Positions 16,821-27,200 are shown, counted from the stretch's first letter. The stretch is DNA of 64,000 nt from Nostoc sp. MS1 (GCF_019976755.1 NZ_AP023441.1:5081501-5145500); one strand, 5' to 3'. Notes: generated by a model not told the origin, from the letters alone. Numbers and translations: made by a program.

Positions 16821-17480
16821 CTACCTCATCTTAACTTCTGTTTCCCAAACTTGCTGCCAAATCGGTAAATCCTCTGGTCTGTCCACATCAGCTAACTCTG
16901 GTAGATAATGATATGAGAGGTTGAGTTTGTTCGCAATCTCCACAGTTTGGTGTAATACTTGCGAACTTCCCCAGTCGATATTGACAAATAATTCTGGAAT
17001 GAAGCAACGCAACCCTATTAAGTAATAGCCACCATCAATTGCTGGGCCAATTACCAAATCAACTGTATGTATTTGCTTAAAAGCTTGGGTAAGGATCTGA
17101 CAATTCAATCCAGGGCAATCAGTGCCGATAATAACTACTTGTGTTGCTTGTGCTTGAAAGGCATTATATAGCGATCGCGTCATCCGCAAACCCAAATCCC
17201 CATCACCTTGAGGCTGGTAAACTAAATCTGTACCCAACCAATCTTGCATTAGTTGCACATCACCGCCTGCAAACCGCACCTCTGAAGATACGTTAATTAC
17301 CTTTTGCAGTTCTTTAACCTGAGATATTGTATGTTCAGTCATTTGGCATTGCAGGTTTGCAGCACCAATAGCACCCAAAGCTCGTATTAATCTAGTCTTT
17401 GTCTTCCCTGGTTCTGGGTAGCGACTAAAAATAATTAGGTGCTGTGAAAAAATTTCTAATGATTGCAGCACATCATACAT
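16821..17480 (-). CDS. TIGR04282-type (DUF2064) nucleotidyl/glycosyl-transferase-like protein
   Basis: A 219-residue protein of the TIGR04282 family, often labelled arsenosugar biosynthesis glycosyltransferase. Visible signatures are FSRYPEPGKTKTRLI (about 18-32; a nucleotide-sugar contact), IIGTDCPGL (about 117-125), and IGPAIDGGYYLIGL (about 145-158). Cyanobacterial copies usually accompany surface glycan or arsenosugar genes. No arsenic gene (arsM, arsenosugar radical SAM) is nearby, so the arsenosugar label is uncertain here; a role with the flanking glycan genes is an alternative. It is cytoplasmic, with no membrane segment. Confidence 0.8.
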   Translation of the reverse strand: MYDVLQSLEIFSQHLIIFSRYPEPGKTKTRLIRALGAIGAANLQCQMTEHTISQVKELQKVINVSSEVRFAGGDVQLMQDWLGTDLVYQPQGDGDLGLRMTRSLYNAFQAQATQVVIIGTDCPGLNCQILTQAFKQIHTVDLVIGPAIDGGYYLIGLRCFIPELFVNIDWGSSQVLHQTVEIANKLNLSYHYLPELADVDRPEDLPIWQQVWETEVKMR

Positions 17481-17639
17481 TGTTTAAGGTTATGTTCGTT
17501 TAAACACTTATACTACCGTAAAAGTAGTAGTGGCGTGGCAAGGCTAAGATGTTGCATTAGCTAACCACAGAAGCACGGAGGGTTAATTAGTTGCTACATT
17601 TTAGCTGTGTCAATCTAGTAGGCTAGCGCACCCCAAATT

Positions 17640-18209
17640 TTAGTAACAATAGTCTCCATCACTATTAGCTCTGGTACGCTCTTGCGCTGTCCGCATTGCT
17701 CCTAAAATTGTGGAAACAAAGACGCAACGCTTAATTCTACTGCGAGACTTGCTAGACAATGTAATTCTACCTAGAGGTGGTTGTTTTACACTGCCTAAAT
17801 GGTCAAATTGAATACGCCTCACACCGTTTGATTGCTGTAACGTCGTTTCTGCATCAAGGTTCACGCGAGAATCAAGATTATTCCAATCATTAACAGTGGG
17901 ACTAACAGTAGCCGGATGAACAGCCCATTGAACTATACCATTCTGTTCCCGAAAACTAGCTTGCCAAGTCAATTTCTCTTTACTTGCTTGGCTTTGGGCT
18001 TGTCTAATAGCATTATATACCTGGCTTTGAGCCTGATTAAGACGTTGATTATCTACAAAAACTAACCAGTTAGGTAGTGCTAAAGTTGCTAGTATACCGA
18101 TGAATAAAACGGTCACTAAAACTTCTGGCAATGTGAAGCCATCAACAAACCGAATATTCTGGCAAGATTTCCGAGCAAGAAAATATAACAGATGCACCTG
18201 TCGAGGCAT
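17640..18209 (-). CDS. GspH/FimT-like pseudopilin at the end of the hps cluster
   Basis: A 189-residue protein with a prepilin leader: VDG|FTLPEVLVTVLF, cleavage expected after Gly at about residue 24, with Glu at mature position 5, then one membrane helix. The globular part resembles GspH/FimT (VYNAIRQAQSQASKEKLTWQ). The C-terminus is YCY, with a second cysteine in KRCVFVSTILGAMRTAQER. The same RRCV/KRCV...LLG(S/A)...TAQ tail occurs in the pseudopilin at 21453-22178, so the two are paralogues. It starts 8 bases after the stop of the preceding glycosyltransferase, so they are probably co-transcribed. Confidence 0.85.
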   Translation of the reverse strand: MPRQVHLLYFLARKSCQNIRFVDGFTLPEVLVTVLFIGILATLALPNWLVFVDNQRLNQAQSQVYNAIRQAQSQASKEKLTWQASFREQNGIVQWAVHPATVSPTVNDWNNLDSRVNLDAETTLQQSNGVRRIQFDHLGSVKQPPLGRITLSSKSRSRIKRCVFVSTILGAMRTAQERTRANSDGDYCY

Positions 18210-18217
18210 TTTGAGAT

Positions 18218-19213
18218 TCAGATTCTATTATCTACTATTGCAGAAAACCTTTTTTTAGGTTTTTCTACTTTCATTATAGATAAAAGGCTAGTAGATATAA
18301 AAGTAGGAAATACAAGGATTACTAAAATTTTCAATAATAATTTGATAAAGAAACTTTTCTGCTTTAATCTATGATTATCATTGATAAAATATTTACATAA
18401 AAACTTGAATGCTACAATGCCCTTTTCTTTGTCGCAAGGCTCTTGTAAAGCTTTACAGGTTAGGTACTTATATATATTTGCCTTGCTTAAATTTAAAGTA
18501 CTTTTACTTTTTGCTGGTCTACGTTGAAATGAGTTTTCCAGAACTTGTAAACAATATTTTTCTTGCCTAGTTAAGTTCGTAGATAAAGATTTGGAACTAA
18601 CTCGATATAAAATTTGTACTTTGGGTACAGCTACAAAGGAATATTTAGCAGCTAATCTTAACCACATATCCCAATCTTGAGCGGCTTTGAGGGATTCATC
18701 AAAACCACCCAACTCCATTAATAATTCTCTAGCTATTAAAGGATTGGAACCATTCTCTAAAAAATTATTTATTAATAACTTTTCATAAACATCTCCATTA
18801 ACAGATACACGTCTACCTGATACTATGAAATTACCTTCCTCATCAATATAATCAGTCCAGCTATAGGCGACATGAGTATCTGAGTTTTTTTGTAGTGCTT
18901 CTAATTGAGACTCTAGTTTATCCGGTGTCCACATATCATCAGCATCTAAGAAACTAACATAGTTTCCTACTGCAAGATTTAATCCACGATTCCGGCTAAC
19001 ATTACCTCCAGCATTATCGAAGGAGAATATTTTCAGTCGTCGATCTTGAATTTCACTAATAACATTTAAGGTTGAGTCCTGTGAGCCGTCATTAATTATA
19101 ATTAACTCAAAATCAGAAAATGTTTGTTGTAAAACTGAGTTAATTGTTTCTTTTATAGTCTTTTCGCAATTATATGCTGGGATAACTACAGAAATTTCTG
19201 GTGAATTATTCAT
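18218..19213 (-). CDS. Glycosyltransferase family 2 (possible HpsG-type)
   Basis: A 331-residue GT2 enzyme. The N-terminal catalytic domain has VVIPAYNCEKTIKETINSVL, IINDGSQDST, FLDADDMW (DXD-type metal site) and AAQDWDMWLRLA, the ED/WDMWLR acceptor loop typical of polysaccharide transferases. The C-terminal 90 residues are Lys-rich with a hydrophobic stretch (LLLKILVILVFPTFISTSLL) that may anchor it at the membrane. Its start overlaps the end of the preceding HpsE-like gene by 8 bases, showing translational coupling. The hps locus of Nostoc contains three glycosyltransferases (hpsE-G); assigning this one to HpsG is inference. Confidence 0.85.
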   Translation of the reverse strand: MNNSPEISVVIPAYNCEKTIKETINSVLQQTFSDFELIIINDGSQDSTLNVISEIQDRRLKIFSFDNAGGNVSRNRGLNLAVGNYVSFLDADDMWTPDKLESQLEALQKNSDTHVAYSWTDYIDEEGNFIVSGRRVSVNGDVYEKLLINNFLENGSNPLIARELLMELGGFDESLKAAQDWDMWLRLAAKYSFVAVPKVQILYRVSSKSLSTNLTRQEKYCLQVLENSFQRRPAKSKSTLNLSKANIYKYLTCKALQEPCDKEKGIVAFKFLCKYFINDNHRLKQKSFFIKLLLKILVILVFPTFISTSLLSIMKVEKPKKRFSAIVDNRI

Positions 19214-20228
19214 TATTTACTTTCATGTTTTTATTGGTTAAGTTATGGAAATAAAATACTAATGAGTATAAGGGACTCAAAATGCTTCCTAAATAAAAAT
19301 TAACTTCAACAAGTGCAATTATATCTGTGTTTAAATTATTTTTATACTTGATGATATGCTGGAGTATCCTCCGCAGATTACCTAAAGTTGTTTTTAGTAA
19401 AATTACTGGTACTTGCCATTTTTTAGCATTAATCAGTCTGAGTTGGAAAATACATAAGCCACAACCACGAGCAATTTTGAGTAAGTAATTTCTCTCTAAG
19501 CGCCAGTGAGGAATTTTGTGATAAATTTCCATTTTGGGGTTATACCAAATTTCCCAACTTGATTTGTGTAGGTGTAGTAGAACTTCTATATCTTCTCCTC
19601 CTACCATTGATTTTCCAACTCTTCCTACAAAAAACATCTGCTTAGGTAAACTTTTTAGCCAAGCTTGTTTACGAATAACAAGTCCTGCACTGGGGGGTAG
19701 TCTTAAATTATCAGCATCGAATATATATGCTTTTTGACCATGTTCTCTGATGGCTAAAAAAGCCTGAATTTTGTCAAAATTATCTGGTGGTTTTACTTCA
19801 AAATCACCATGTATTTGCCCACTCCATGCACCTGCTTGAGAATGTTCCTCACTAAAATTATATGAATGTAAAACCCAGTCAGGTGCTGGTAAGTTATCAT
19901 CATCTAAAAAACCAACAAATTCACTCCTAGCCTCATTTACAGCTTTGAGTCGAGCAAATGCTGATCCTTGTTGTGTTTCCAAAAAGTACTTCAACTCACA
20001 TTGAGTAAATTTTGCTTGGTAATCTTTCACTACTTCTGGTGTGCGATCGCTGCTATTATTATCGATAACAATCACTTCCCAGCTTAGGTGTTCTATACCA
20101 GTTTGTGCCAAAAGCTTATCTAAAACTTCTGGTAATCGTTCTGCACCATTCCATGTAGGGATAGCGACAGTAAAATCGATTGTTTCGGCTATATTATTTG
20201 CTTCTTTTTGGTTAAATAAACTTATCAT
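19206..20228 (-). CDS. HpsE-like glycosyltransferase family 2, second tandem copy
   Basis: A 340-residue enzyme closely related to the gene before it. Shared blocks are FTVAIPTWNGAERLPEVL, VIDNNSSDRTPEVV, GFLDDDNLP (metal site), LPPSAGLVIRKQAWL, GGEDIEVLLHLHKS and IWYNPKMEIYHKIPHWRLER. These blocks identify HpsE, the hormogonium polysaccharide glycosyltransferase. The start ATG overlaps the upstream TGA in an ATGA arrangement, so the two are translationally coupled. The extreme C-terminus (LGSILSPLYSLVFYF) is hydrophobic. It may correspond to HpsF in other Nostoc strains; I cannot confirm that by eye. Confidence 0.87.
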   Translation of the reverse strand: MISLFNQKEANNIAETIDFTVAIPTWNGAERLPEVLDKLLAQTGIEHLSWEVIVIDNNSSDRTPEVVKDYQAKFTQCELKYFLETQQGSAFARLKAVNEARSEFVGFLDDDNLPAPDWVLHSYNFSEEHSQAGAWSGQIHGDFEVKPPDNFDKIQAFLAIREHGQKAYIFDADNLRLPPSAGLVIRKQAWLKSLPKQMFFVGRVGKSMVGGEDIEVLLHLHKSSWEIWYNPKMEIYHKIPHWRLERNYLLKIARGCGLCIFQLRLINAKKWQVPVILLKTTLGNLRRILQHIIKYKNNLNTDIIALVEVNFYLGSILSPLYSLVFYFHNLTNKNMKVNNE

Positions 20229-21199
20229 AATTGTTGATTATTTTTACTCAAATATCCATTTTTCCAAAGATAGAAAGGACTAATTAAGCTGCTAAATATG
20301 AGTTCTGTTTCACAAAGTATTACTAAATCTGTTTTTATCTTGTTTCCATACTTAAGTATTTGGAATAAAATTCTCTTACTATCATTTACAAGATAAGCAA
20401 CGAATATAAAAGGTTTGTAATAGGGTTTTACGTTTGTCATTCTAGTAACATAGCGACTTAATCCAATACCTCTAAAGAATGGGATTAAATACTCTTTCTT
20501 TAATCTGGAGCTTGGAATTTTATGATAAATTTCCATTTCGGGGTTATACCAAACTTCCCAGCCGGACTTTTGGATATGACATAACATTTCTAAATCTTCC
20601 CCAGTGAGCATATTCCCAGTAACTCTACCAGTTAATATAGGCTGGTCTGGGACAGATTGTAACCAAGCTTCGCGGCGAATAACTAGTCCAGCAGAGGGAG
20701 GAAGCAGTTTTTTCCTTGGATCGTAAAATAGAGGTTTATTTCCGCGTTCTGTAATTGCTAGAAAGGGGCTGATACGCTCAAAGTTTTCTGGCGGCTCAAC
20801 TTCCCAATCTGGGTGTATTTGACTACCATAAGCACCAGCTTGGGGATACTTTTGAGCGAAAGCATAAGCTGCTGCTACCCAGGTTGGTATAGGGTAGTTA
20901 TCATCATCTAAAAAACCTATCAATTTACCTGAAGCTACTTCAACACCCTTTTTTCTGGCGTAAGCAGCACCTTGCTTATATTCAAAGTTATATTTTAAAG
21001 GGTAAGCACATTGCCAGTTTTCTTGGTATTGCTGCACCACTTGGGCTGTGCTATCTGTACTGTTATTATCGACAACAATTATTTCCCAAGAAATATTTTC
21101 GATGTTGACTTGATTTTGTAGCCTTTCTAATAGTTCGGGCAAGCGAATCGCACCGTTATAAGTCGGAATAACTACTGTAAAGTCAATCAGTTCTATCAT
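20225..21199 (-). CDS. hpsE: Hormogonium polysaccharide glycosyltransferase HpsE
   Basis: A 324-residue GT-A family 2 enzyme. Motifs in order: FTVVIPTYNGAIRLPELL, VVDNNSTDSTAQVV, IGFLDDDNYP (acidic metal-binding run), LLPPSAGLVIRREAWL, TGEDLEMLCHIQKSGWEVW and PEMEIYHKIPSSRLKKEY. These match the HpsE glycosyltransferase needed for the polysaccharide that supports gliding of hormogonia. The C-terminus is hydrophobic (FSSLISPFYLW), suggesting membrane association. It lies 253 bases downstream of the GspH-like pseudopilin, so it may have its own promoter, and it overlaps the next gene by four bases. Confidence 0.88.
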   Translation of the reverse strand: MIELIDFTVVIPTYNGAIRLPELLERLQNQVNIENISWEIIVVDNNSTDSTAQVVQQYQENWQCAYPLKYNFEYKQGAAYARKKGVEVASGKLIGFLDDDNYPIPTWVAAAYAFAQKYPQAGAYGSQIHPDWEVEPPENFERISPFLAITERGNKPLFYDPRKKLLPPSAGLVIRREAWLQSVPDQPILTGRVTGNMLTGEDLEMLCHIQKSGWEVWYNPEMEIYHKIPSSRLKKEYLIPFFRGIGLSRYVTRMTNVKPYYKPFIFVAYLVNDSKRILFQILKYGNKIKTDLVILCETELIFSSLISPFYLWKNGYLSKNNQQL

Positions 21200-21452
21200 A
21201 TTTTTAAAAGGATTAAATTACTAATAATTGGGTTAAGAAGTAAAATATTTAATTTAATCAAACCAATTTGAAAAATGATTACGACAGATGGATTGCTCGA
21301 AAGCTCAAAAGTAACCCATCTTACAACCTAAAATGGTATTAGGTATTTAATTAATATAGCAAAATACCTAAATTAAGTTTTGTTGACAGGTATTAAATGC
21401 AAAAAATTGTTTTACAAAAAATACTGAAATATAAGATATTAAATTTCATAAT

Positions 21453-22178
21453 TTAGCTACATGCGTTGTTTTGTGCTGTTTGAATTGAACCTAAAAGAGT
21501 TCTAATAATAACGCATCGCCTTACCCCACTTGGAGATGTACCGTTACTACCTACAGGTAAAGCTAAAACAACTCTCAGCCCCGTTGGTTCTGTAGAACCT
21601 GATGGTATTGTACCAAAGTTAGCATTGGGTAAAGTAGCCATGTAGTCAAAAGTAATTTTTGTTGGGTCTGTTAAACTAAAAGATATAGAAGAACCAGCAG
21701 TATTTTCACTGCTGAGATTTGCGCCAAGTAGTAATTGTTTGGAATTGATCGAAGTGACTCCTGCGTTTTCTCCTAAAGATTTCCAATCAGTATTGGAAAT
21801 GTCCGAAAAACTTCTAACAGTTCCATCAGGTTTGAGCGTGGGGTAAATGACAAATTGTATCGGTTGATTCGCACTAGTTTTGCGAAAACTGACACTATAG
21901 CGAGTTTTATTTCTTTGGGCTTGTCTCTGAGTTTCTTGAATAGCTGTAATAACAGCATCATTGGCTTTATTTAGCTGCTGTCTGTTGACGAAAGCAAACC
22001 AGTTAGGGGCTAATATTGCAGCTAAAATACCTATCATCATTACCACAGCCAGCATTTCCACTAGGCTATAGCCAGCATTTAACTGGCTGTACCTTAACAA
22101 ATCACTTCTTTTGGCTAAGTGTTGTTGATTAATAAAATTCTTGCTAATGTACAATAACTTCAAGCTAATTTTTTTCAT
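21453..22178 (-). CDS. hpsD: GspH-like pseudopilin of the hormogonium polysaccharide system
   Basis: A 241-residue protein with a long basic leader (about 36 residues) and prepilin site NAG|YSLVEMLAVVMMIG, Glu at mature +5, then a single membrane helix. The globular domain is GspH/FimT-like (NDAVITAIQETQRQAQRNKTRYSVSFRK). The C-terminus is RRCVIIRTLLGS...AQNNACS, giving two cysteines that could close a disulfide loop like the D-region of type IV pilins. Position between hpsC and hpsE matches hpsD of Nostoc, one of three pseudopilin genes; the letter is assigned by synteny. It starts 41 bases after the hpsC stop. Confidence 0.85.
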   Translation of the reverse strand: MKKISLKLLYISKNFINQQHLAKRSDLLRYSQLNAGYSLVEMLAVVMMIGILAAILAPNWFAFVNRQQLNKANDAVITAIQETQRQAQRNKTRYSVSFRKTSANQPIQFVIYPTLKPDGTVRSFSDISNTDWKSLGENAGVTSINSKQLLLGANLSSENTAGSSISFSLTDPTKITFDYMATLPNANFGTIPSGSTEPTGLRVVLALPVGSNGTSPSGVRRCVIIRTLLGSIQTAQNNACS

Positions 22179-22219
22179 ATCGCTTTTGATTGAGTAACTC
22201 GCAATTGTTTTTTTTAGAT

Positions 22220-23263
22220 TTACTTGGTAAATAATATACCCCGCCCTTGAACGGTGATACTCGCAGTTGGGAAGTAAGCCCTATTTGTATCTTGGTAACT
22301 CAAGTTATTGCTTTGTAGGCGTGCTAGAGCATTACCTCTAATAAATACCTGTGCTGTTGTATCAGCTCTATCAATACAGGCATAAAAGCTGGTCATGCTA
22401 AACGTAGTGCGAGTATTGAAATTGGTCGTATTTGGTGCAACTAATGTTGTGCCAGTAGGACAAGCTACTTTTACTGGTGCGTTTGTTGTAGTTTGATCTA
22501 TATAGTATAGAAGTGTTATGGGAGTGTTAGAGTAATTAACCGTATTTACTACATCTTGCCCACCAGCATTTTTTGTTGTGTATTGACTCAGCCTCTTCCA
22601 AGCATTCATTTTTTCTTCTAAAGTGCCTGTCCCATCTAAATTAAATGGAGCAAAACCGGCATCTGGACAATAATCAATACTGTTAACACTGACATATTTT
22701 CCTGTATATCCAGGGCAGTCTGCACCAGTACTAGCAGATGTAGGTACACCATCCCTAATTTGCCATCTGGCAATACGAGCAGCATTAGATGGACTGATGG
22801 TATTAGTGTTGGTATCTTTGATTAGATAGTAGGCAACCAGTGAATAAACATAGGTATCATCTCTTTGATTAGTGGCGATCGGAATTACTTGGTTAACTAA
22901 TTCCCGCTTCCAAAAGACTAACACAGGCACTCTATCTGTAGAGTTGGAAAAGGGCAAGCCTAAGCCTGAAGGATTGGTTGTGTTAATTGCATTGACTCCA
23001 GCAGAATCGTAAATATAGACTGCTTGTTGTAAGTCACGAGCAATGTAATCAAGAGCAGCTTGGATTTCTTGTTCTGTAGTAGCTTTAGCTTGTTCCTGTG
23101 TGTCTGTACTCATGATGGTGAGCATGATGCCTAGTAAGGGTGTGATTACTAAGAAGGCGATAAGCAGAGCTACTAACAACTCAATGAGGGTAAAACCGCT
23201 AGATTGCTCTTGATGGGAAAGTTTCAGTTGGCTAGTGAGTAGGAATCTTAGTATCCTTTTCAT
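22220..23263 (-). CDS. hpsC: Hormogonium polysaccharide secretion pseudopilin HpsC
   Basis: A 347-residue pseudopilin from the ATG at 23263 (MKRILRFLL); a TTG at 23308 would add 15 residues with no support. Prepilin cleavage site SSG|FTLIELLVALLIAFLV with Glu at +5, then a membrane helix and a large Asn/Thr-rich globular domain. Length and the LLIAFLVITPLLGIMLTI helix resemble GspJ-type minor pseudopilins. Cysteines lie mid-domain (GADCPGY, IDYCPD, VACPTG, YACID) rather than at the terminus. It works with HpsA, B and D, presumably in a pilus-like export device at the cell junctional pore; that location is known for Hps proteins in Nostoc, not shown here. Confidence 0.9.
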   Translation of the reverse strand: MKRILRFLLTSQLKLSHQEQSSGFTLIELLVALLIAFLVITPLLGIMLTIMSTDTQEQAKATTEQEIQAALDYIARDLQQAVYIYDSAGVNAINTTNPSGLGLPFSNSTDRVPVLVFWKRELVNQVIPIATNQRDDTYVYSLVAYYLIKDTNTNTISPSNAARIARWQIRDGVPTSASTGADCPGYTGKYVSVNSIDYCPDAGFAPFNLDGTGTLEEKMNAWKRLSQYTTKNAGGQDVVNTVNYSNTPITLLYYIDQTTTNAPVKVACPTGTTLVAPNTTNFNTRTTFSMTSFYACIDRADTTAQVFIRGNALARLQSNNLSYQDTNRAYFPTASITVQGRGILFTK

Positions 23264-23322
23264 GTCTGTTTTTCTCTCAAGTGATATAGATACACATTTG
23301 TCAGACAATGGAATTTTGGCTA

Positions 23323-24045
23323 CTAACTACAACCTTTATTGGTTGCAACACCAAGACGCTGACATAAATCATTAAAAGTGGTGCTAGTGTTACCAATGTC
23401 GGTTGTCATTTCTAGTAAAGGAGATTGCCGATCGCCTAAACCGCCAGTGTAGGGATTTTGTGTTTTCTTACTACTTTGTCCGGTGCTGGCAGTTCGAGGT
23501 CGAGTAAAATCAACATCAGCCCTGTAAACTCGAATAGCCAAGCGATAGCCATCATTATCTGAACTTCCTGTAACACCCATTCGTGCTGCTTGAATGTAAT
23601 ATTCAAATGACTTTTGTGTACAATCTGCGGTGGTAATAGTCCCAGACCTTGTAAAGCAATATAAGCCAGTGGCAGATGTAGGGACTGGCATTTCATCAGT
23701 AGTTGAGTTCTCAACTAAATAATCCTTTGGTTTTCCGGTGACACTTGTTGGGACTGTAACAGTGGCAATCCGTCTGGCATTAGTGTCAGTCGAAGCATCA
23801 ATGTTAATTGTTTGACTTGGTGCAGCGATCGCACCAGACCTGATACCATCAATGAAAGTTTTGGCAGCTTGTGCTGCTAGTTCCACCCTTCTGGCCTGTA
23901 CACGAGTAGCTGTTGATATGACAAGTACAGGAGTGATCGCCGCTAATAAAATAGCAGCGACAAGTAAGGCCACTAGAGATTCAACGATAGTAAAACCGGA
24001 ATCACCACAAAAAGTTTTTTGTTGTTGCTTTTTAGGTTTGATCAT
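23323..24045 (-). CDS. hpsB: Hormogonium polysaccharide secretion pseudopilin HpsB
   Basis: A 240-residue pseudopilin. Leader MIKPKKQQQKTFCGDSG is followed by the mature N-terminus FTIVESLVALLVAAILL, with Glu at +5 and a membrane helix that resembles GspI/PilV (VESLVALLV). The globular domain is beta-rich. The tail LCQRLGVATNKGCS ends in Cys-Ser with a second cysteine ten residues earlier. The gene lies between hpsA (188 bases upstream) and hpsC (59 bases downstream of its stop), in the order known for the Nostoc hps locus. Confidence 0.9.
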   Translation of the reverse strand: MIKPKKQQQKTFCGDSGFTIVESLVALLVAAILLAAITPVLVISTATRVQARRVELAAQAAKTFIDGIRSGAIAAPSQTINIDASTDTNARRIATVTVPTSVTGKPKDYLVENSTTDEMPVPTSATGLYCFTRSGTITTADCTQKSFEYYIQAARMGVTGSSDNDGYRLAIRVYRADVDFTRPRTASTGQSSKKTQNPYTGGLGDRQSPLLEMTTDIGNTSTTFNDLCQRLGVATNKGCS

Positions 24046-24134
24046 TGCTCATCACCAACTTGGAAAATTTACAGCGTTTCTCGGTTAGAAGCTAAGGTCT
24101 ATTTTTAAACTACCTATTATGTGATTAAAGATTT

Positions 24135-24178
24135 TTAGATTCCCCTCTTTTTTAAGTGGGTTAGGGGGGATTACCAGA
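24135..24178. repeat. Interspersed C-run/G-run repeat between hpsA and hpsB
   Basis: TCCCCTC ... TTAGGGGGGA flank a TTTTTTAAGTGGG segment, giving a weak inverted repeat. Similar CCCCTTTTTTAAGGGGG-type elements are scattered in cyanobacterial genomes. It may act as a processing or partial termination hairpin between hpsA and hpsB. Confidence 0.4.
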
Positions 24179-24233
24179 CTTTGAAAATACATCTAGAGTG
24201 ATGTGTTTATCTAGATGAAAAGTGCTGTAATTC

Positions 24234-27200
24234 TTAAGAGCAAGAACCACGTTGATCTGCATCTATGGCGTTAGTATCGTCTGCTGCTTTTTTGGCACAC
24301 AACAAAATTTTCACCCAAGGATCATCTCTACCAACTTCTCTGAAGAACTCATCAGGCAAATCATCGGGAATTGTTACCAACTTTTGGGCAAGCAGGTCAG
24401 GTGATTGAGATAGCAACGCCACATCATAACCCCATTGCCTTAAAGGCGGTAAGTAGTATGGAAGTTTACCGCTACTGTTCTGGATTTGATAGAGATTGTC
24501 GGAAAGCCCAGCAATAAATGGTGCAGTGGCATAAGCACTACGTTTGACTTGGTAAAAAGCGCCGCTTATTCTGAGAGCAGATGTAGTGGCATCAGCGTCC
24601 CAGTTTTCGATAAGACGTATAAAATTGTGTAGACCACCATTATCCTCAGCAGCGCGAGTTGGGCTAGTTGTTTTAGGAGATGCACCAGGAGTATCCCCAA
24701 CGGCAGCAATTACATTAACAGTGGTTGTTGTCGCTCTTTGTAGCCAGTTTCCTGGTTTTGCAGTTTTGATATCATCGTTATCTACTTGCCCAATAGTTCC
24801 AAATGGTTGATTGTATTGGTAAATTGGTTGAAACACGAGATTATTATTAGTATCACTTCTTGAATTTCCTTCAAACCAAGGAATGAAATATGGATTTCCG
24901 CTATTATCTACTGCATCCACTGGTACACTTGTACTTGTGGTTGTTAACGGCCAGCTGAACTCTGCAACCTTCCCACTACTATCAACACCATAAACTTTTA
25001 ATGGAGTGGTTATTTGACCAATATTAGTACCACTGAGACTACGTACAAAGGCAATTCTCGATGGTCGATTGACTAAGTTAGCGTTAGGATTATTACAAGT
25101 TGTTGGTTGGCCAACTACTCCGGTTTTAATTGATGTTATTGGTTGACCAATAATGTCTGCCGTACCATCGTTCTTTACGTCTCGCCAAACATTTTGACCT
25201 ATTGCTTGTGTTGGGCAGGCGTTTTTAATTGTCCAGTTTCTTGGTTCAGTGCATGGATCTTGATAACAAACTTCTAATACTAGCTGTTTGGCTCTAACTT
25301 TTCGCACAATTGGTGTGACGAAGTTATTAAGATAAGAACTACCCTGGAACCCTGTTGTTGCCGTATTACCATCAATATCTGGAACTAAATCTCTTGGTAA
25401 AGCAAGACTGCTGCTGGTGTCGTGCCAATTGGTAATCGGTACGTAAGAATTGACACTGGAGAAAATAGTGGCATAGCTTGCTGGGCGTGTAGAAGTATCA
25501 AGCTGCCAATCGTAGTCTCCTTCATTGCGGAAGCCAAATCTAAAGTTATTGGAAAGTACCGTTAAAGAATCTGCCAAGACAGCAGCAGACCGCCATTGAT
25601 CACCAGTTGAACAAGAAGGTAATCGAGGATCACCCGGACGACAAGCAAAGTTAGAATCTAATGTTGTACGAGTGTAGAAATTGTCCCAATTATCAGTTAG
25701 TGCTGTGGTGAACTCTTGTTTAGTATGCAGATTAAAATCACCATCAATATAAGCTGGCAAATTGGTAGCTAAAATCAGCCCCTTTTCTGCATCTCGATAA
25801 GTATTGCTTGCAGCACGGGCAATAGCTTGACCGTTGACAAGCATAATGGCATTGGGACGACGAGTTGGATCAAGTTTGTAGTCTACGGTACTTTCTTGCT
25901 TTTGGCTCTCAGTTGGAGAATTGATATTTGCTACTGGTGTGGCACTCAAATCTTGTAGTGCATCATCACGAGTAGCATAAATAATACCACTATTAGGTAG
26001 TAAGTACTCCTGGGCTGGTGTGGTTCCGCCGATTGTTTTTCTGCGGAGTTTATCAATATCTAAGACTGTGGCACGAATTTCTAAAGGTCTTCTATCTTGC
26101 TTGGAAAGATCGTAATTTCTGCTTCCGGTCGTTGCGTCATTTGCTTGAACCTGTCTGCCGTCTAGAAACGCAACTTCATAAATAGAGCCATGATCGATGG
26201 CACTATTTGTAGGAGTGGTCAGAGTACCATCGAAGATTGCCAAGCCACAAATTGCTGCATCAATAGCAGACCTTTCCGAGAGAGTACGTTTACTAGTATC
26301 GCTGGCTTTGTCTAAAGCTCTTTTAAGTAGTCCATCATCAATTAAACGTCCATTAGGATATTTTAAATCTGCCAGATAACTAAGGACGCTGCTATAAGAG
26401 CTTTCAGTTTTAGTTGTGGGAAAATCATAAACTATACCGTTATTGGAGCGAGCTTTAGCTGCATCAAAAGTTGCGCCTGGATCAGCAGGAGGATTCCAAG
26501 GTAATGCTGATAAATTACGCGCTGTATTTTGATCTGTTGGATCATAGTAGCTACTAACGCAGGCTATGGGCGTGGGGCTAGTTTGGCTGTAACTAGTAGA
26601 TTTATAGTGATACACCACTGTCGCCCGCATCCGCAGATATGGTTGAGCGGCTGGTGGTTGGAGTATTTGATAGGTAAGGTCTAAACCATAATCCTTGTAA
26701 GGCTTCTGTGGTGAAGTAACTTGTGTTGAATCAAGAACTTTAGTAGTAGTATTTATTCGCGGCATTGCCAACAAGTCAGACCAAATTTGCCTATTAGTAA
26801 GCGAAGTATATGTTGTTGAACTTAAGTTACTAGGAGTGACAGAATCAGGCAAATAAATTCCTGCTCCAGTTACTACTCGCAGACCACCTACGGGGTCTTG
26901 TGGGCTATTTGGTATTTGGGCTGCTGCTAATTCCCAGTCTGCATCTCGGTCTGTACTACCCAAATCTTTTAATGTTTCTACACGAGTGCGGCGAGTGCGA
27001 GTTCCATCGCCATTATCCCATTTAAAGTCATTAATAGATTGGGTATCATCGGCATTTGGCCCGACAAATGCGTTCTTAGTGTTATTCCACCAAAGTTGCG
27101 GTAGGTTATTACCAATTAAAACGCGATCGCCAAAATAACCTTCTACTTCTTGCAATTGTTTTACGAGCTTAACTGGTTCAGTTGCAGCAGGGAAGAGCTT

